A stretch of 64,000 bases of DNA, taken from contig NC_088866.1 of NCBI RefSeq assembly GCF_032884065.1, positions 60,679,168 to 60,743,167 on the forward strand, read 5' to 3'. Below the pieces are notes generated by a model, which had not been told where the DNA came from, did no database searches, and saw nothing but the letters and a program-made list of their open reading frames with translations. Position numbers and translations under genes: made by a program. Positions within the stretch are counted from its first letter, which is position 1. Each line of letters starts with the position of its first letter. Below are positions 32,601 through 47,600 of this stretch, piece after piece. The stretch comes from Artemia franciscana (Eukaryota; Arthropoda; Branchiopoda; Anostraca; Artemiidae).

Positions 32601-35600
32601 ACTTTTAGAAGCAATGTGTTCTGATTTTGCACTTCTTGTCAAATGAACAAATGTAGTTCTAAAAAATATTCAACTTTAACAAGCTCCTATAAAATAAAAT
32701 ATATAAATACTAGATAGAAAAATGTGCAAAAAATCACGTCTCTCGTCCACACAAAAAGCAAACTCATTTGTTACTAAACATTAATATTGTATTTAATATT
32801 GATATTTTAACAGTTAATATGCCAAATCAAAAGGATAAAATTGTACATTCAAAGCTTAATTTTTATTTCAAAAGTCTCCTTGTGTGCTTTCAACTAAATT
32901 GTGTGCTCCTTGTGTGCTCAAACTTTACATTTGATTTTCGTCTTAGATATACACAAATATGGGAAACAAACCCATGCACAGAACAGAATATTTTCCAGAT
33001 ACAAAATCGCTTCGTAAGACTAGGAGCAACTATGTCTTACACTGATTTTAAAGACGGAAGTAACCCTCAAAAAGTTTTTAAGCTGAGGTCTTTCCACATT
33101 TGCCATGTTTAAACACTGGATATAAAGATACTAGTCCCTGTGCAGCTGAACAAAACCAGCCACTCTAATTTCCAATATTTTCTTGCCTGATTTCCATAAA
33201 AAAAAAGTATAAGCTACAAGTATTAGACTCATTAAGCAGCACAGTTCTCTAGAAGGCAAAGCAGACCTTAGTACTAAAGATTTGCTGTTCAAAGCGGATG
33301 TCCGGTTTATGATTTCGGATCAACAGATCATTTGATTTCAATAAGTGAACTTGTTAAATTTGTATGTACACTCAGCTTTTAAACAGTACCCACTCCCCCC
33401 AAACAAGAATAAATGCAGTGACTGATTCCAGTAACCGAATTAAACCGCCATTAGTGCATTTCCACTCTCTTTGAATTTATTCGATGACACCATTCATCTT
33501 TGTTAAGGAATAGGAGTTAAAGTCTACAGATCCTAAGTAATTTCATATTTTATTATTACAATGACCATTTCCAATTATTTCATTTCGTAACGTTAAGGCA
33601 GGCCTTAACTTTATTCACTTCCACCCTAAATATTACCATTTTACCAAGTACGATAGTAAGCCCAAAATTTTCCCTCTTGTCCTTCTTTAGCTAGTGCTTC
33701 GAAGTTGTATCCATAAAAAATACCAAAAAACAGGTCCCAAAAACTCCAGGTTGCTAGTCAGGTTTGGTCGTTAGTTTCTCTAATTAGCAGATTTTGTTTT
33801 TTCTTTTGGATGGTTTAGGATAAATTTAAATATTTTCATACTCTATTGTGAATAACATTTATGCATTTGCTTAGCAGGATTACAATAATTAATTCTTGTG
33901 TGTTTATTCATGCCAACTCTTTTTTTTTTTTCTTTTTGTTTCAAATGCATTTTCTTTGTTTGTTTGTTTTGTCCCATGGTTCATTTATGGCAGAAATTAT
34001 TGCATATTTTTGCAGTACAGGCTCCCTAGATATTAAAGGCTAACTTTTTTTATGTTTTTGGCCCCTTTTTTTCTATTGAAACGATCCTTCTTAAATAAAA
34101 ATAATAAAAAAAAAAAAAAAAGTCGTTGGTTACAACCTCCACTTCCAACAGATCTCATCTGCATGCTTCAAAGAATTATGCCCATTAGCTGTAATACTGA
34201 CACACACATATGATTCATAAAGATGATAGGTTACTGAGACAGTTAAGAATATCTTAGCAAGACAGTTTGGATATAGATCAATTAGAGTAATATCACTATT
34301 GATGTATTACGACCAACAATATCACATCATGATCATAAGCAAACGATTTATTGTTCATTTTAATTATGCAAGCCTGTGAAAAGTGAGTTTGCCCACAACA
34401 GAAAAAAAATGTAAGAATAGAGAAGATTTGGTAATATGGTTCAAATGAATTCTGCACCAAAATCTATATTCCATCAAAATTGACGACTTTTTAGAGGTGC
34501 CTCCTCCCTTCCCATATAAATATGATGCTTATTAGATTTAAAAAAAAAGAAAAAAAAACTAGTTTCCACAAAGAAATTTTTAAATTCCAAAAAGACTTTA
34601 GGGGTCATGATATAAAAATCCTTAATTAGAAAAATCGTTGGATAGCTATAGCTCGTGGGGGATGGGCCCCACCCCTTCCATCTCTATGCAGGTGAACATA
34701 TGAACTTAATCTTAACTTCATACTAAAATCAGGCCTGCAATAAGAGGCTGATAATCCTGCATCCATATTACATAGTACAAATATATCTTTCCAAAAGAAG
34801 GGAATTCCCCCCTCCCTCTCCCCCTTCTTACTGATGTGAAGGGCTGCTCAAGACAAATTGCAAATTTGAAGCTAAAACCTTATTTTTGAAGCATCATGCA
34901 TTCCCTTCCCGCATGAAAAAACTCATAAACTCCCACTGCCAATAACCGGCGTGTAACTATACAAAACTGTACAAATACTGTACACAATACTGTATTAGTA
35001 AGACAAAAGCTTTGTAGCTGAACAAGAGAATCCCTCTTTGGCAATGGTAATTTTTTCAGGCTTGTCAAATTTTAAATATTATACTAACCATACGATATAC
35101 CTAATGAGATAACCACTGAAAACAAAACCATTTTATAGAATAATCCTTTAATAGTTAAATTTATTTGTAAATTTACTTAAGGTATGAAAGACTGATTAAA
35201 TGTCAATGAAACCAGGAGTAATTAATGATAAAAACAATAAAATAATAATACATAATAGAATAATAAAAAAAATATATATTTATATATATGTATATAACAA
35301 AATAAATAGAAAATTAAAAAAATTGTGTATAAATAATAAAATAAGTAATAAAATAATCACAAAAATCAACAGGTCTGAAACACAGACAGTCAACGAAATT
35401 CTGGTCCAAGGCAGGCGTGCCTTGTTTACCTCTCATTCCAGGCAATCTAACGGTCTTATGTCAATTATAAATTCTTGGTCAACCTGACTGAGATTCTATG
35501 CAGTGTGATTCTGTTGTCGGACAGAGTCGGAGAGAGTATGACTCTCTTGTCGGACAAATACTTGTTTGTTAGCTTTTAGAAAATCAAGTAGAAAAATCTT

Positions 35601-38600
35601 TGAATTAAAATCAAGTAGTTGTGGGCATCAAGCCATGGCTAATTGTAGAAAAAGCCAAGACAGATAGTCCAAGTGAGTGAGAGGCAAATCTGGCATAAGC
35701 CCTTATTAGGATTGTATAAAGATGATTTCAGTTCATATCTATCATCCGTCCATTCGTCATTCCTAGGGCAAAACTAAAGTAGACAGTTATAGAACTAAAG
35801 AACGAAAGAACTGGATTGATTTTGGATTGATGTGTGACGGACAATGTCCACTGGACTTAATGCAAAATAAGTGTCAATTTCCTAAGTAGTTCGAATTTGA
35901 ATATAACTATTACCATACAAATCTAAATAAAGCTGATATTTCCCCCGTAATTAAGATATTCCAATAATTTAATTTTGATAAAATTATCCATCGAAATTTT
36001 TTTTTTCCATGCTAAGTTTATTCTCATTGCCTATTGATCGCTTATATTCAAATTTTCAAAAGGAATTGAAGTCCTTCCATGCAGCGATCGATTTCAATAG
36101 AAACTAGTAACGGCAAAGGATTACTCAAGCGATATAATGCAGGCTTCACCTTTTACTATCCTTTTTACTAACAGCGAGAAACTGGATGTTTGAATGTACT
36201 GTACGGAATATTTTATTACCGATCAAAATGTACAAACTATATTACTGATGGTATAGAAGAGAAGAAAGAGAGGAGAAAAAGCAAAAAAAGCACAATTTTC
36301 ATCATATAGGAAACAATTTTCAACAATCTTCACAAAAGGAAACCTTCTGCATAAGTAACCTTAAGCAAATTACCAATGGCAAAATAAATGCTTTTGATAC
36401 ATAATTTTTATCAAGAGCAAGCATTTGGAATATATTGATTACAGAAAAAGTGTTCTTTTTATCTAATTTTATTGCTAGTTATTCTATACATTCATCACTT
36501 TTACATATTTTATTTGCATGTATGTATTATAAATTTATTTGTATGTATGTATTATAAAATAAATATTGTGATATAGTTTACGCTGCGTAGTGCATCTTAG
36601 TCTTTGCCATTCAACTGAAGATTACCTGGATATATTTTCGCTGAGTTTCGTCGTTTAGCACATGGGCGACTTTCTGTGAGAAAATACCCTCTCTCCCTGG
36701 TCGGGCGTGGATACCAACCATAGTGACACCAATAGGCCAAGCAGCGTTGCCAATAGCCATCCTTAAATAAGCATCATTTGCCTGAAATTTGAGAAATAAT
36801 GTTAAGGAGCTAGAAAGGACAGGAAAACAAAAAAAAAATATAGACGAAAAATATGCAAAGCTTTAATTACCTGAAACCACTCTGTGTCAAAATAGTATAG
36901 CAGAAATGTCTTGATACGACTGAATTAAACAGGCTATGATGTCAAGACATTAGCGTTAAAATGAGCCAAGTCCATTATTACTTTCCACCCCATTTTTACT
37001 TTCCACCAAGAATCCAAAAAAAAGGATTTAAACTGTAGTTATTTAACCTTTTGATTACTTATTTTAAGTTTTTTGACTTGGGTAACACAAACTGAATGTC
37101 ATCAAGATTAAATTGCAATACTAAACAGTTGAAAAGCTTATTAATTAAGTTTATTACACTTTGAAAAAATTATTAAAAGCGGACTCCCTATCCATAAGTA
37201 AATTGATAGAGTTAGAATTTTTATAGAGATGAGCCTGGAAGAACGGAAGGCAGTGACTTAATTTTGTTATGTTTAAGTTTTTGGCAAGTATATGGTCACT
37301 GAATTTCAAATGCGTATATTTATCTATCTAGTCTTAATCCTGAATCTTGTTGTACATTTTCCTACAGAGCAATATTCATGTTTTGAAGATTGGTTGCCAT
37401 CTGAATGTGTGACGGTTTCAAAAGATTAATAATTCAAAAGTTCCTGCATTCAAAAAATCTCAAAGTCCATCCTTGGCACTGAGAGTTTTTATCAGTGTTT
37501 TGTTCTCCAAAAACACCTCAAGGTACGATAAAACTTGTTGAGACATTACGGCTGGTACCTAGAAAAATTACAACCTAATGCATAGTTTAGGTAAATTAAA
37601 TGGAAAATAAACATAACTAGCACCATTACACGAATGCACCTCATAATTATCGGCGATGGGATGAGGTCAAAATTGTTACTGACTCTAAACTCGATTTTTA
37701 TTCACAGGGTTGGAGCTACCGTTGAAATGGTGGTATAAACAAATTAGTGCATGATATTTGTTTTCAGTTCAGTATAGCTTGGAGAGGAGGAGGTGAAATT
37801 ATCTCTCGATAGTTTTTCTTTAAATACCTTCTCCAATTTTAAAGTTATTTTTCTCTTTTAAATCTCCCTTTTCTGCCCCCCCCCCCCTCAGGGTTAGGAT
37901 AGGTTAGGCAACAGTTTTTCCAAGCAGCAGAGTCCCGCTACCCACTATTAAGGTGTTTTTGTTAATAATGTTCAGTTATTTTTTACATCTTTATTTTGAA
38001 AAATCAAAAAAATCACCACCCCTCTACATTTTATTAAATTGGTGGCATTGGTTAAGCATCTTGATCACTAGTCAATATTTAAATTTTTCAAGCACAAGGA
38101 ATAGGTGCTGAGCTATAGTGTCACTAAATCTTTCTGAGAGTTTTGATTTACGGCACATATGTTTCAGTTCAATTGGTTATGTTTGGTGTGGGTCATACTC
38201 AAATAGAAGTGCTGAACAGTTTCTTCAATAGTCATGCACTTGCGCGTTCCCCAGGTGAAAAACAGCTGTATATACTAGTGAATAGATTCACTTTCTTTGT
38301 TTGTTTTTTTTTTATTTGTATAGTTTCTTAAATCCTAGCATAAGATCTGTTCTAAAATCTGATTCTGATCCCGATCTGCTCCCCTATCCAAACAAAATCC
38401 CTTCGCCACTCTGTTAAAGATGGGTCTGTGAAAGTTGGGGTTTAGCTATTAGCATTCTTACTAATTCTCGATGAACTGGATAGCTGGAGAGTAGAAGGAG
38501 ATAATAGCGAAAGGAGAGGGAGTCAGGGCCAAATGACTGACGCAAACCTTTTCATGATCTCTGTTAGAGTTTGGTTACTTGAGCATGCGGCTATTAGCAT

Positions 38601-41600
38601 GTGGTGGACACACACAGGGCTGAATTTGTATGCAAAATCGACTTAAAACAAGATTCAACAGATACTTTACTATAGAGTCTTAAGGATACTTAACACTATT
38701 GGATCTGATTCTCGAAACAGTATACCTGCACAGCTTCAGTAATGATCAAGGTCACAAAAAAGATCATAACAACTTCATAAAATTAGACAAGCTTTCCCAC
38801 AAAAAAAGACCTTGGACCCATTTACCATTGAACCATTTACCATTCAAACCAGTTGAACCCATTTACAACTTGGTAACCTTTATCTAGAGCTTGATTTATA
38901 CAACTAGTTAAACTTCCCACAAACTTCCCAAAGACACCTAGAGTTAAATTTAAGTCAATATGCTTTTTTCGATTCTTTCTTTTTATCTCTTTTTTCCTCT
39001 AATCCCTTTTTTTAATCTTCTCTCCGTTTCATCTGTTCGAAAAATTTGTAGTTTTGTCGTTATTTTTTTCATCCTGAATATGCTCTTTTTCCTTAAAACT
39101 CGATAATCTTCATTTTCTAAAGAAAACTAAGCTATTTTTTTTACATCTTACTATACTAATTAACTGTGGCCCAGCTAATGACACAGCCTCGCGCCCCGTC
39201 ACATGCCCCCAGTTAGTCACAGTCGCACTTATATACAAATCAAAATATACTTTAAAAACTCGAATTTAGGCAAAACTGGCCGTATGTATATTCAATACAT
39301 AGATGTGGATGTTATTCCAATGAACTAAGGCAGAGTTCTTTCCCTTTCGCCATGCATACACAGGCAGAAATATGCAAATATCCTGCACGAATTGGCTAAC
39401 CGCAAATATTTATAATACTATATTAAATAACTAGTTGTTTTCTTTTAGATTCTAGCCACAGCTTTGACTTTATATTTGAATCTCAGAAATTTCTGAAAAG
39501 AAAATCTCAGGATCTCAGATTTCTGAAAATTTCTCAGATTTCATGATTTCAGATTTCTGAAATCTCAGATTTCTGAAGATTTGATCACAGATTTCAGATT
39601 TGATCACAGATTAGACAGATCACAGATTTGATCACAGATTTCTGAAGACTGATCACAGATTTCTGAAGATTGATCGCAGATTTCAGATTTGATCACAGAT
39701 TAGACAGATCATAGATTTGATTAGGGATTTCTGAAGATTCATCTCAGATTTCATCACACACAAAAAAAAATCAGATTTCTGAATCTCAGATTCAGAAATC
39801 TCAGATTTCTGAAAATTCAAATTTCTGAAAAGAATCTCAGAAATTTGAAATTTCTCACAAATGTCAGAAGACAGATAATATTTACTGCTATATAATTCCT
39901 GTCCAACAAGTGCCCAATGATTTCTGTCAGACTTTCTTGAATGTCAGGAGGAAGATTATTCTGTCTAAGTTTTTTCATCAAGGGCCTCAAATATGATTGG
40001 GTTTGAGCATAGGTCGCAGACTGTAGCTTTCCCTTCACTGCTCGTTTCTCCACTTCTGTTCGGTTATTGAGACCAATTCCCCATTTCTGAAGAAGAAGCT
40101 GAAAAATAAACAAAGACTTATGGAACGCTCCATATTTCAATTATCATTAATGGTAATTAGCTATTTCTTATTATTTTCGTTCCAAGACGTCAGATTACAG
40201 AAAAAAATATAGGCAGTTTACTTTACTACAAGTGCACAACAGACTACTATGCATTATAAGGAACTTGGGGACTAAATTTTTTGTTTTATGTCACTCTCGG
40301 CTAAAGGTACTAAAGTTTCATCAATAATAATGGAAAGTTTCTTTCATAATTTGTCCTGTTATTTTCTGTCAACGAGTCAGACTATTTGTTTTAAAAGCCA
40401 TAATTAGCGAAAAAATTTACTTTCAAAGGAAAATAAAAATTATAAATTTAACACTTACACATCCTGACAAATGACACTTTTGATGGCAGAAAAAACTTTT
40501 TTCTCAATAAAGAGTTTAGATTTCTAGAATTTCCAATTTGGCTCATTTACAAAATTGTTAGAATTCTAAGGAGTCAAAATTTTAACCTGCAAAATTACTG
40601 CTGTGTCACTCGAAACCCTCTGCGAGAAGCTACTTCAAGCTATTTCTCAATTGTAGACTGTGGTAAGACATCAAGAATGTATTCTACGAGTCAGTTGGTT
40701 TTACATCACACAACGCAAGACGTTATTATGACAGTGATTTATAAGATACTAGATTTACGACTTCAAATATACAAAGAAACAGGGGCCGAAAAGGGGAAAG
40801 TTTTCAGGAAAGATATGTTTTCTTATGCCCTACAAAATCACCTTGAAAATAAGCAATCAGCATTGGAAATAGCTCAACAGATTTTGTACAGTTTTGCTCA
40901 AGTAAATAGTACATGTACTATTTACAATATTCAATAACATAGTGATTATCACGTCTGCTTTGCACGCAGCTGGCATACGGCCTGATCTGGAATAAAATCC
41001 CTTTCGCTATTTTTCTGTTTTTAGCATGCTGCATTCACGGTAGAAAACTGGGGAAGAATGACAAGTGGTTGAGTTTCATTTATCTATTGACAGTGATTTA
41101 TGGTAGTTTTACGCTTGGAAGATTATTTGACTGTATTTTTGCTCATTCTTGGCTTAATAGAGCTCTTTACTTTTCTTTGAAAAACTTGTCTTGAGGAAAA
41201 AGTTTTTAAAATAATGTTGAACAAAATACAAATTTTGGACCAACTTACATAAAGATGTATAACAAGCTTCCGGTAAAAACGGAGAAAAATAAAACCAAAT
41301 AAAGGCAAGTATCTTGTTACGAGTTGTTTTTAAAGGGGAAACAGCATTATATAAGCACTACATAACTGCAATTACATGTTGGTTAATGCATTAATAAGAA
41401 TTTCATTTGTTATTCACCTCAAAATAGTGATCTTTAGCCATGTTAAAATGATGAAAAATAATTGATATTTTTATAGCCCCCCCCCCCAAATAGAGCTAAA
41501 AAGTAACACCATAAAAAGCACGCATCTAAACTATATATAAGTCAACTAACCTTCAAATACTGATATATAATTTTACAGTCCAACTCTCCATCTCCAGAGC

Positions 41601-44600
41601 CTAAATTCTTTGCCATATCCAGTATTTCTTCAATACTGACCACATCGCTTTGAAATTTTACGTCAGCAGATGTGGCTGGTTTTGGACCCTCTGAGTTACC
41701 TGCTTCATCTCCAGAGGATGTTTCATCTTTGACCAGCATGTCGTTGAGGTAAGCCAGGTCGACACGTTCCATAGCTTCTTGGAAGTCGTTCCTTTGTCCC
41801 TATAAGACAGAAAGCGCAAAATTTTACATCTTTGAAATTATGTCTAAACAGTAAAAGTCCAATTTAAAATATTGAAGAGAAGACTGAAAAATCTTGAATT
41901 TTCAAATTCTAAGTTCTTAAATTTCTTCTCAGACATTGAAGATATGAGAAAAAATTCTTAAAATTCGTGGCAGATAACGATAATAATGTTTTGCCACCTC
42001 GACCCCGTAAAGGGAGGCTGTTCTTTTTTTCTTCTTCTTTTTCTTTGATGTCCGATGACATCTGCAAATGATTTGCATGCCTTTGACATTGCATCACAGA
42101 GATGATTCCAAACTTAGATCAAATCGTCTAGTTTGTAGTAACCAAATGCAGCTTTATTTATTAACTGCAAAATTTTGGTCATATTTTCCAGTGTCCTGCG
42201 ACTTTGGTGCAGTTTTCCGTCACTATTTTTCTTCTTCTTTTTCAGTGCTTGGCAGTATTTTTGGTATTTCAATGAAAAAAAAAAGTTCGTATTAAAACTA
42301 TGACGATGCCAAAAATTCGAGTTAAGCTTTTGTGGATCAGAAACTATGTTTTGAAATTGCCTCGTCCGCTTTGAAATTGCCTCTGAATTTGCATTCTACA
42401 GAAACTCCCACGTGCAATATTTCCAAATCATCTGGGATGGGTAAAGTATTGCAATGCAAACTTATTATTTGAAACGAGTGCACTCCCATAATAATGAGGA
42501 GGAAAAGCCCCTTTCATATACGAAGTAATTTCTGTTCGGTTTAAGTTTTAAGGTCGCTCCTTACTTCCCGTTAAAAAACTTGTTTTTTGTATATTTAATT
42601 TTGACAATGGATTAAAGCAATTCAAAAACCTTAAAGCAGAAAACCAAAATTTGAAGTTTAGTAGAAATTGTTGAAGTTTAGAATGCTTGCTGCTCAAAAA
42701 AAATTTGTCCAAGTATCAATTAACGTCAAAAAGAAATTATTATTAAATTGCTTAAAATGTAAAAAACTGGCGATTGCACAAATATTTTTATATATTTTGA
42801 CAATGGATTAAAGGAATTCGAAAACCTTAAAACAGAAAACTAAACCAATTTACGTCATCAATTCGATCCAAAAATGACATAGCGTTGCCGGGACCCAGAA
42901 CACACGGGACCGGTGGCAAAGCCGCCGGGACCCAGCACTGTCTGTGTGTTAGAGCACAAGGGACAATGAGAATCCATATATATTTTGACAATGGATTAAA
43001 GCAATTCGAAAACCTTAAAACAGAAAACTAAACCAATTTACGTTATCAATTCGATCAAAAAATTACATAGCGTTGCCGGGACCCAGAACACACGGGACCG
43101 GTGGCAAAGCCGCCGGGACCCAGCACTGTCTGTGTGTTAGAACACAAGGGACAATGAGAATCCATATATATTTTGACAATGGATTAAAGCAATTCGAAAA
43201 CCTTAAAACAGAAAACTAAACCAATTTACGTTATCAATTCGATCAAAAAATGACATAGCGTTGCCGGGACCCAGAACACAAGGGACCGGTGGCAAAGTCA
43301 CCGGGACCCAGCACTGTCTGTGTGTTAGAACACAAGGGACAATGAGAATCCATATATATTTTGACAATGGATTAAAGCAATTCGAAAACCTTAAAATAGA
43401 AAACTAAACCAATTTACGTTATCAATTCGTTCCAAAAATGACACAGTGTTGCCAGGACCCAGAACACAAGGGACAATGAGAATCCGTATATAGAAGCCTG
43501 CCGCGTGCCATGCTGGGGCCCGCGGGTACCGGTGGCAAAGCCACCGAGACCCAGCACTGTCTGTGGTTAGAACACAAAGGACAATGAGAATCCATAAATC
43601 CATATATAGAAGCCTGCCGCGGCGAAGCCGCCGGGACCCAGCTGGTATATATATATATATATTGGAACAAATTAATTTAAAATTAGATTCTTTAAGTTAG
43701 TGTTAGATTTAAGTTAGTTTAAGCTAGTCTAATCAGTGTTAGAGTTACTGTTACAAAGGTGAAGTCAAGTATCGCGTCCAACTGAAATCTGACTTCTTTA
43801 CCCATGAAAAAACCTAATGTCGCTTAAGTTTTTACCTGTTTAAATGTTCTCCGGAGCACTGGCATCTGGGTCCGGATTTGTCTCATGGTTGAGAAAGGGA
43901 TTAATTGTATATATTTATTTGTATATATCTATCTACATCTCTCCCAGCGTTGGGCACTTGCCTCATCGGCAGAGCGTGTCAGTATTTTAGTATGAAATAA
44001 GTTCGACATGAAATTTTTCGAATTTGTTATGGTTTTCTTTCCTTTTACTGCAATCATTAAAACAATAAATGTTTAGTCGGATAAGGATTTAGTGCAGCGA
44101 ATAATTTGTCATTGAAGAAAAGAAATTAACTGGATAAGACCAAACACTGAGAGATCAGGCTTAAGCAGACTAAATTTGTGCATAATATAAAATCATTTCT
44201 TGACTAGCATAAGACACAAGGATGTCACTAACTAATTTGCTACGACTTCATGATCAAATTATAATGCAAAATAAAAAACTTTTATTCAAATTTTTTTTTT
44301 CACTACAATTGATGTAAATTATGCAACTACGAGAAATGAAATATTGCAAGGGAAAATGGAAATATTGCAAGGAAATATTGCAAGGGTGAAATATGCAAGG
44401 GGGTGATTTTCAAAAATACCCAGAATTGGTTGGGAATTACTGGGTTAATTGGATTAATGGTGCAGAATACATAATTTATCGGTAGCAAGTATAGCACACA
44501 AGGATCCCATTAACAGTGATTCTGCTGTGATTTGATGAACAAATTATTATACAATGTAAAAAACGTTCATTAAAATAACTTTTGTTTTCACCCAAATTAT

Positions 44601-47600
44601 AGCGAACATTGTAATTAATAAAAATGAAATATTTCAGGAGAACATGAGGATTTCTAAAAACACCAAAGTGGGGCAATACGAGAAATCGATCAGGAAATGC
44701 TTGGCTAATATGATTTACGGAAAAGCACAGCCTGGCTGTAGTAATTTGACTATTTTTATGTGTTAAATATACTTGTTACCAACTTAACATTATAAGCTAT
44801 GCTTTATCAAATTTAATTCTAGAAGCAAGTACTACCACAAGTTTTCTTGATATACGCTAGATGGTAATTTCCACTCCACTGTTTTAAGTTATCTGGTTGT
44901 TCATAATCGACAGAAAAACTCAATTTAAAAAAAAGCCCTGGTGATAGTAAGACAAACGACCAGTGTTGCCACCTGCAGCACACTTGTACTATCTTAATTA
45001 CTTTAGTGCAAAATAGATAATTAATAGTACTAAAAAAGTAATTCTTTTAGACAAAATTCATTTTTTAAAACATTACAGCTCTTTAAATAAATCTACTTTT
45101 TATTTTTTTTTTATGCATAATTATAGACAAAAAGAACATAGACTATCAAAATTTTGCGATCAGACAACCGCATCAACAACTGAATTCGTGCTATATATTT
45201 AGGATTTGACCTTCAGAATGAAAACATAAAATAAATAGACGTTAACAAGCGAGAACCTAGCCTCTGTTACTTTTTTAATCTCTATGATCTAATAGCACTT
45301 GGGCTTTATTTTAGTGTAAATGCAATTCTACTCAAGAACGCCTGAAAAAGTGCTTAGAAAATTCAAACTACCAAGAACAGTGAAAATAATTTGTTATGTG
45401 GACACCTAGACAACCATATATACCTTTAAATATTAAGAAAAATCGAAAATTCAGATATAAATGAAAAAGACATCCTTTTAACAATGTCGTTCGGTAATAG
45501 TAGGAACCAAATTTGAAAAAAGAAACATGGGCAAAAAACAGCACAAAATAAGATGAAAACATATTGGACCAAATAACTTCAGAAAGTTTATCTTTTCTTT
45601 GAAGGTGTATTTGTCTCTGGGAATCAAAATTGTTTATACTGGATTATTTTACACACGAATAAGGTTGTAAAATTTAACTAGCTAGTCTTGCTTATTTATT
45701 TTCACTGATCAACACGACAACACTGGACAAGTGTGGCACTTGATTAGAAATATCGTAACCTTGTAACAGCCAATAGAAAATCTTAAAAATCACGGTTTTC
45801 AGGTATGGATAGATGGAAGACGGGTCCACGGAGCAGTTTTTATGTTCTTGGCACTTTAACAAAAAGAGCCTGGCCCTCCCATATAAAAGGTGAGCTGAAG
45901 AACAGTCCTCATTAATTTCCCAACCTTCACAATAAGTGGGTAAACAAACTTGGATTCTGACAGAACTACTTGAGAGAGAGTATCTATAGTAATCAACGAC
46001 AAGTGACAGAGGCAAACACATGAATTTGATGTCTCTTACTATCCTTTTTAACAATGCTTGGCAATATGATTTGCTTAAATATGAAGTTGGATTCTAATCT
46101 AAAGAGAGAAATAGGAAGTACATTAAATAAATCAATATTTAGCAGTCATTAAATTTTGTTTCTCTCCTTTTTTTCTGAAAAAAATATTAGGATATGAAAA
46201 TACTGAAAAAAGAAACGGTTTTCGAAGAAGAAATTAATAAGAATTATTCTTGAAGTTATTTGACGAGTAAATTCCACGGGAGAATTAAAATTATTTTCAC
46301 TGCTTCTATTCTAAACTCTTTTTTTATTTTAGAACGACATTTATCAAGTTGAGTAAAAAAGTTATTATGGCCAGCAATAAAATCTTCAAAGACAAAATAA
46401 ATACTTAAATGAAAACAAGGTTATGTTGATCTAGTGTATGCCAGGAATGATAAGAATGTCAGATAAGTAACAAAAATGTATATAAACAAAGTTGTGTTGC
46501 GTTTTGTAACGTTTTTGTACCCCTCCTCCCTTAAAAAAACGACCACCCTCCCTTGAACAAAAAACCTGGATGCAGTCTTGAATAGAAAGGGTCATCTATA
46601 TACCGGTTCGACCTAATCAAATATGAACTAATCAGTCACATAATATTTTCAACACAAATAGATGCAATATATGTTTCCAAAACAGCCTCAGTTTTCTGAC
46701 GATATTATTTCTTGAAGAGTAAGGGATGATACGGATCAAAAAGTTAACGCCAAATCTAACATTTGAATATTTCTCAATGGATGATAAAAGCGAAAAAATT
46801 GTATAAATTAATCAATCAATCAATTTATTCAATAAATTATAGAAATTTATAATAAACAATTAAAAACCTGCCGAATCAAATACAAATAAAATATTCATAA
46901 GTTTTATTATCAGCATAATTGATTTGAGAATTGTCAAAAAATAGTTGAATGTAGTCTCAAAACATAGAAAGTCTGAACAATGAATTTCTTGAATCAGCAG
47001 TCGGCGAATTATATAGAAAATATAAGAAATCATAGTAACAATTGCGTCAATCTATAAATTTCGAGAGGGACATATATACCCAAAGACCCGCTTCCATCCA
47101 ACCACACGAGTATTGGCTGGAATTTTCAGCAATAAAATGACACAAATTTCAGAACTAAAACGCTTTCTTTCGCTTTTATTTTTTTTAAGCTCAATATGAA
47201 ACCCATTTGCAATAAGAAGTAAGATAGCTTTCTAGAAAGGGCGAAAGGAATAGGTGGAGGGTAATTAACACCTACACTCTAGATTATAAAAATACTTTTC
47301 TTTGGTATTTCATTAAAAAAAATAGAAAAAAATGAATAAAACAACCACCTTATAGATTTTGAAAATTACCATTTGGTGTATTTTTTTCAAAATATTGAAC
47401 AAATATCATTGCCCTTTCTATATTTTCGTGAACTGGAGCCACTGTCTTGCGTTAAAGTGCAGTGTAAATAATGCATTGTCTTCTTTGAATATTAAGCTCT
47501 GTGAAAGGAACTATGAATGAAACCGGCATCTAACAAATTTTTCGTCTAAAAAAAGATGTCTCTCCGTGCAATTGTAATGTAAAGAAAACTTAAATAGCAC

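Noticed and set aside
32768..33112. 114-codon plus-strand frame
   Set aside because: A+T-driven composition, no domain, no splice signals, inside a PRPF18 intron.
45692..46054. 120-codon minus-strand frame as an extra PRPF18 exon
   Set aside because: Exons 3 and 4 join in phase and align to the family without any insert, so no exon is needed here.
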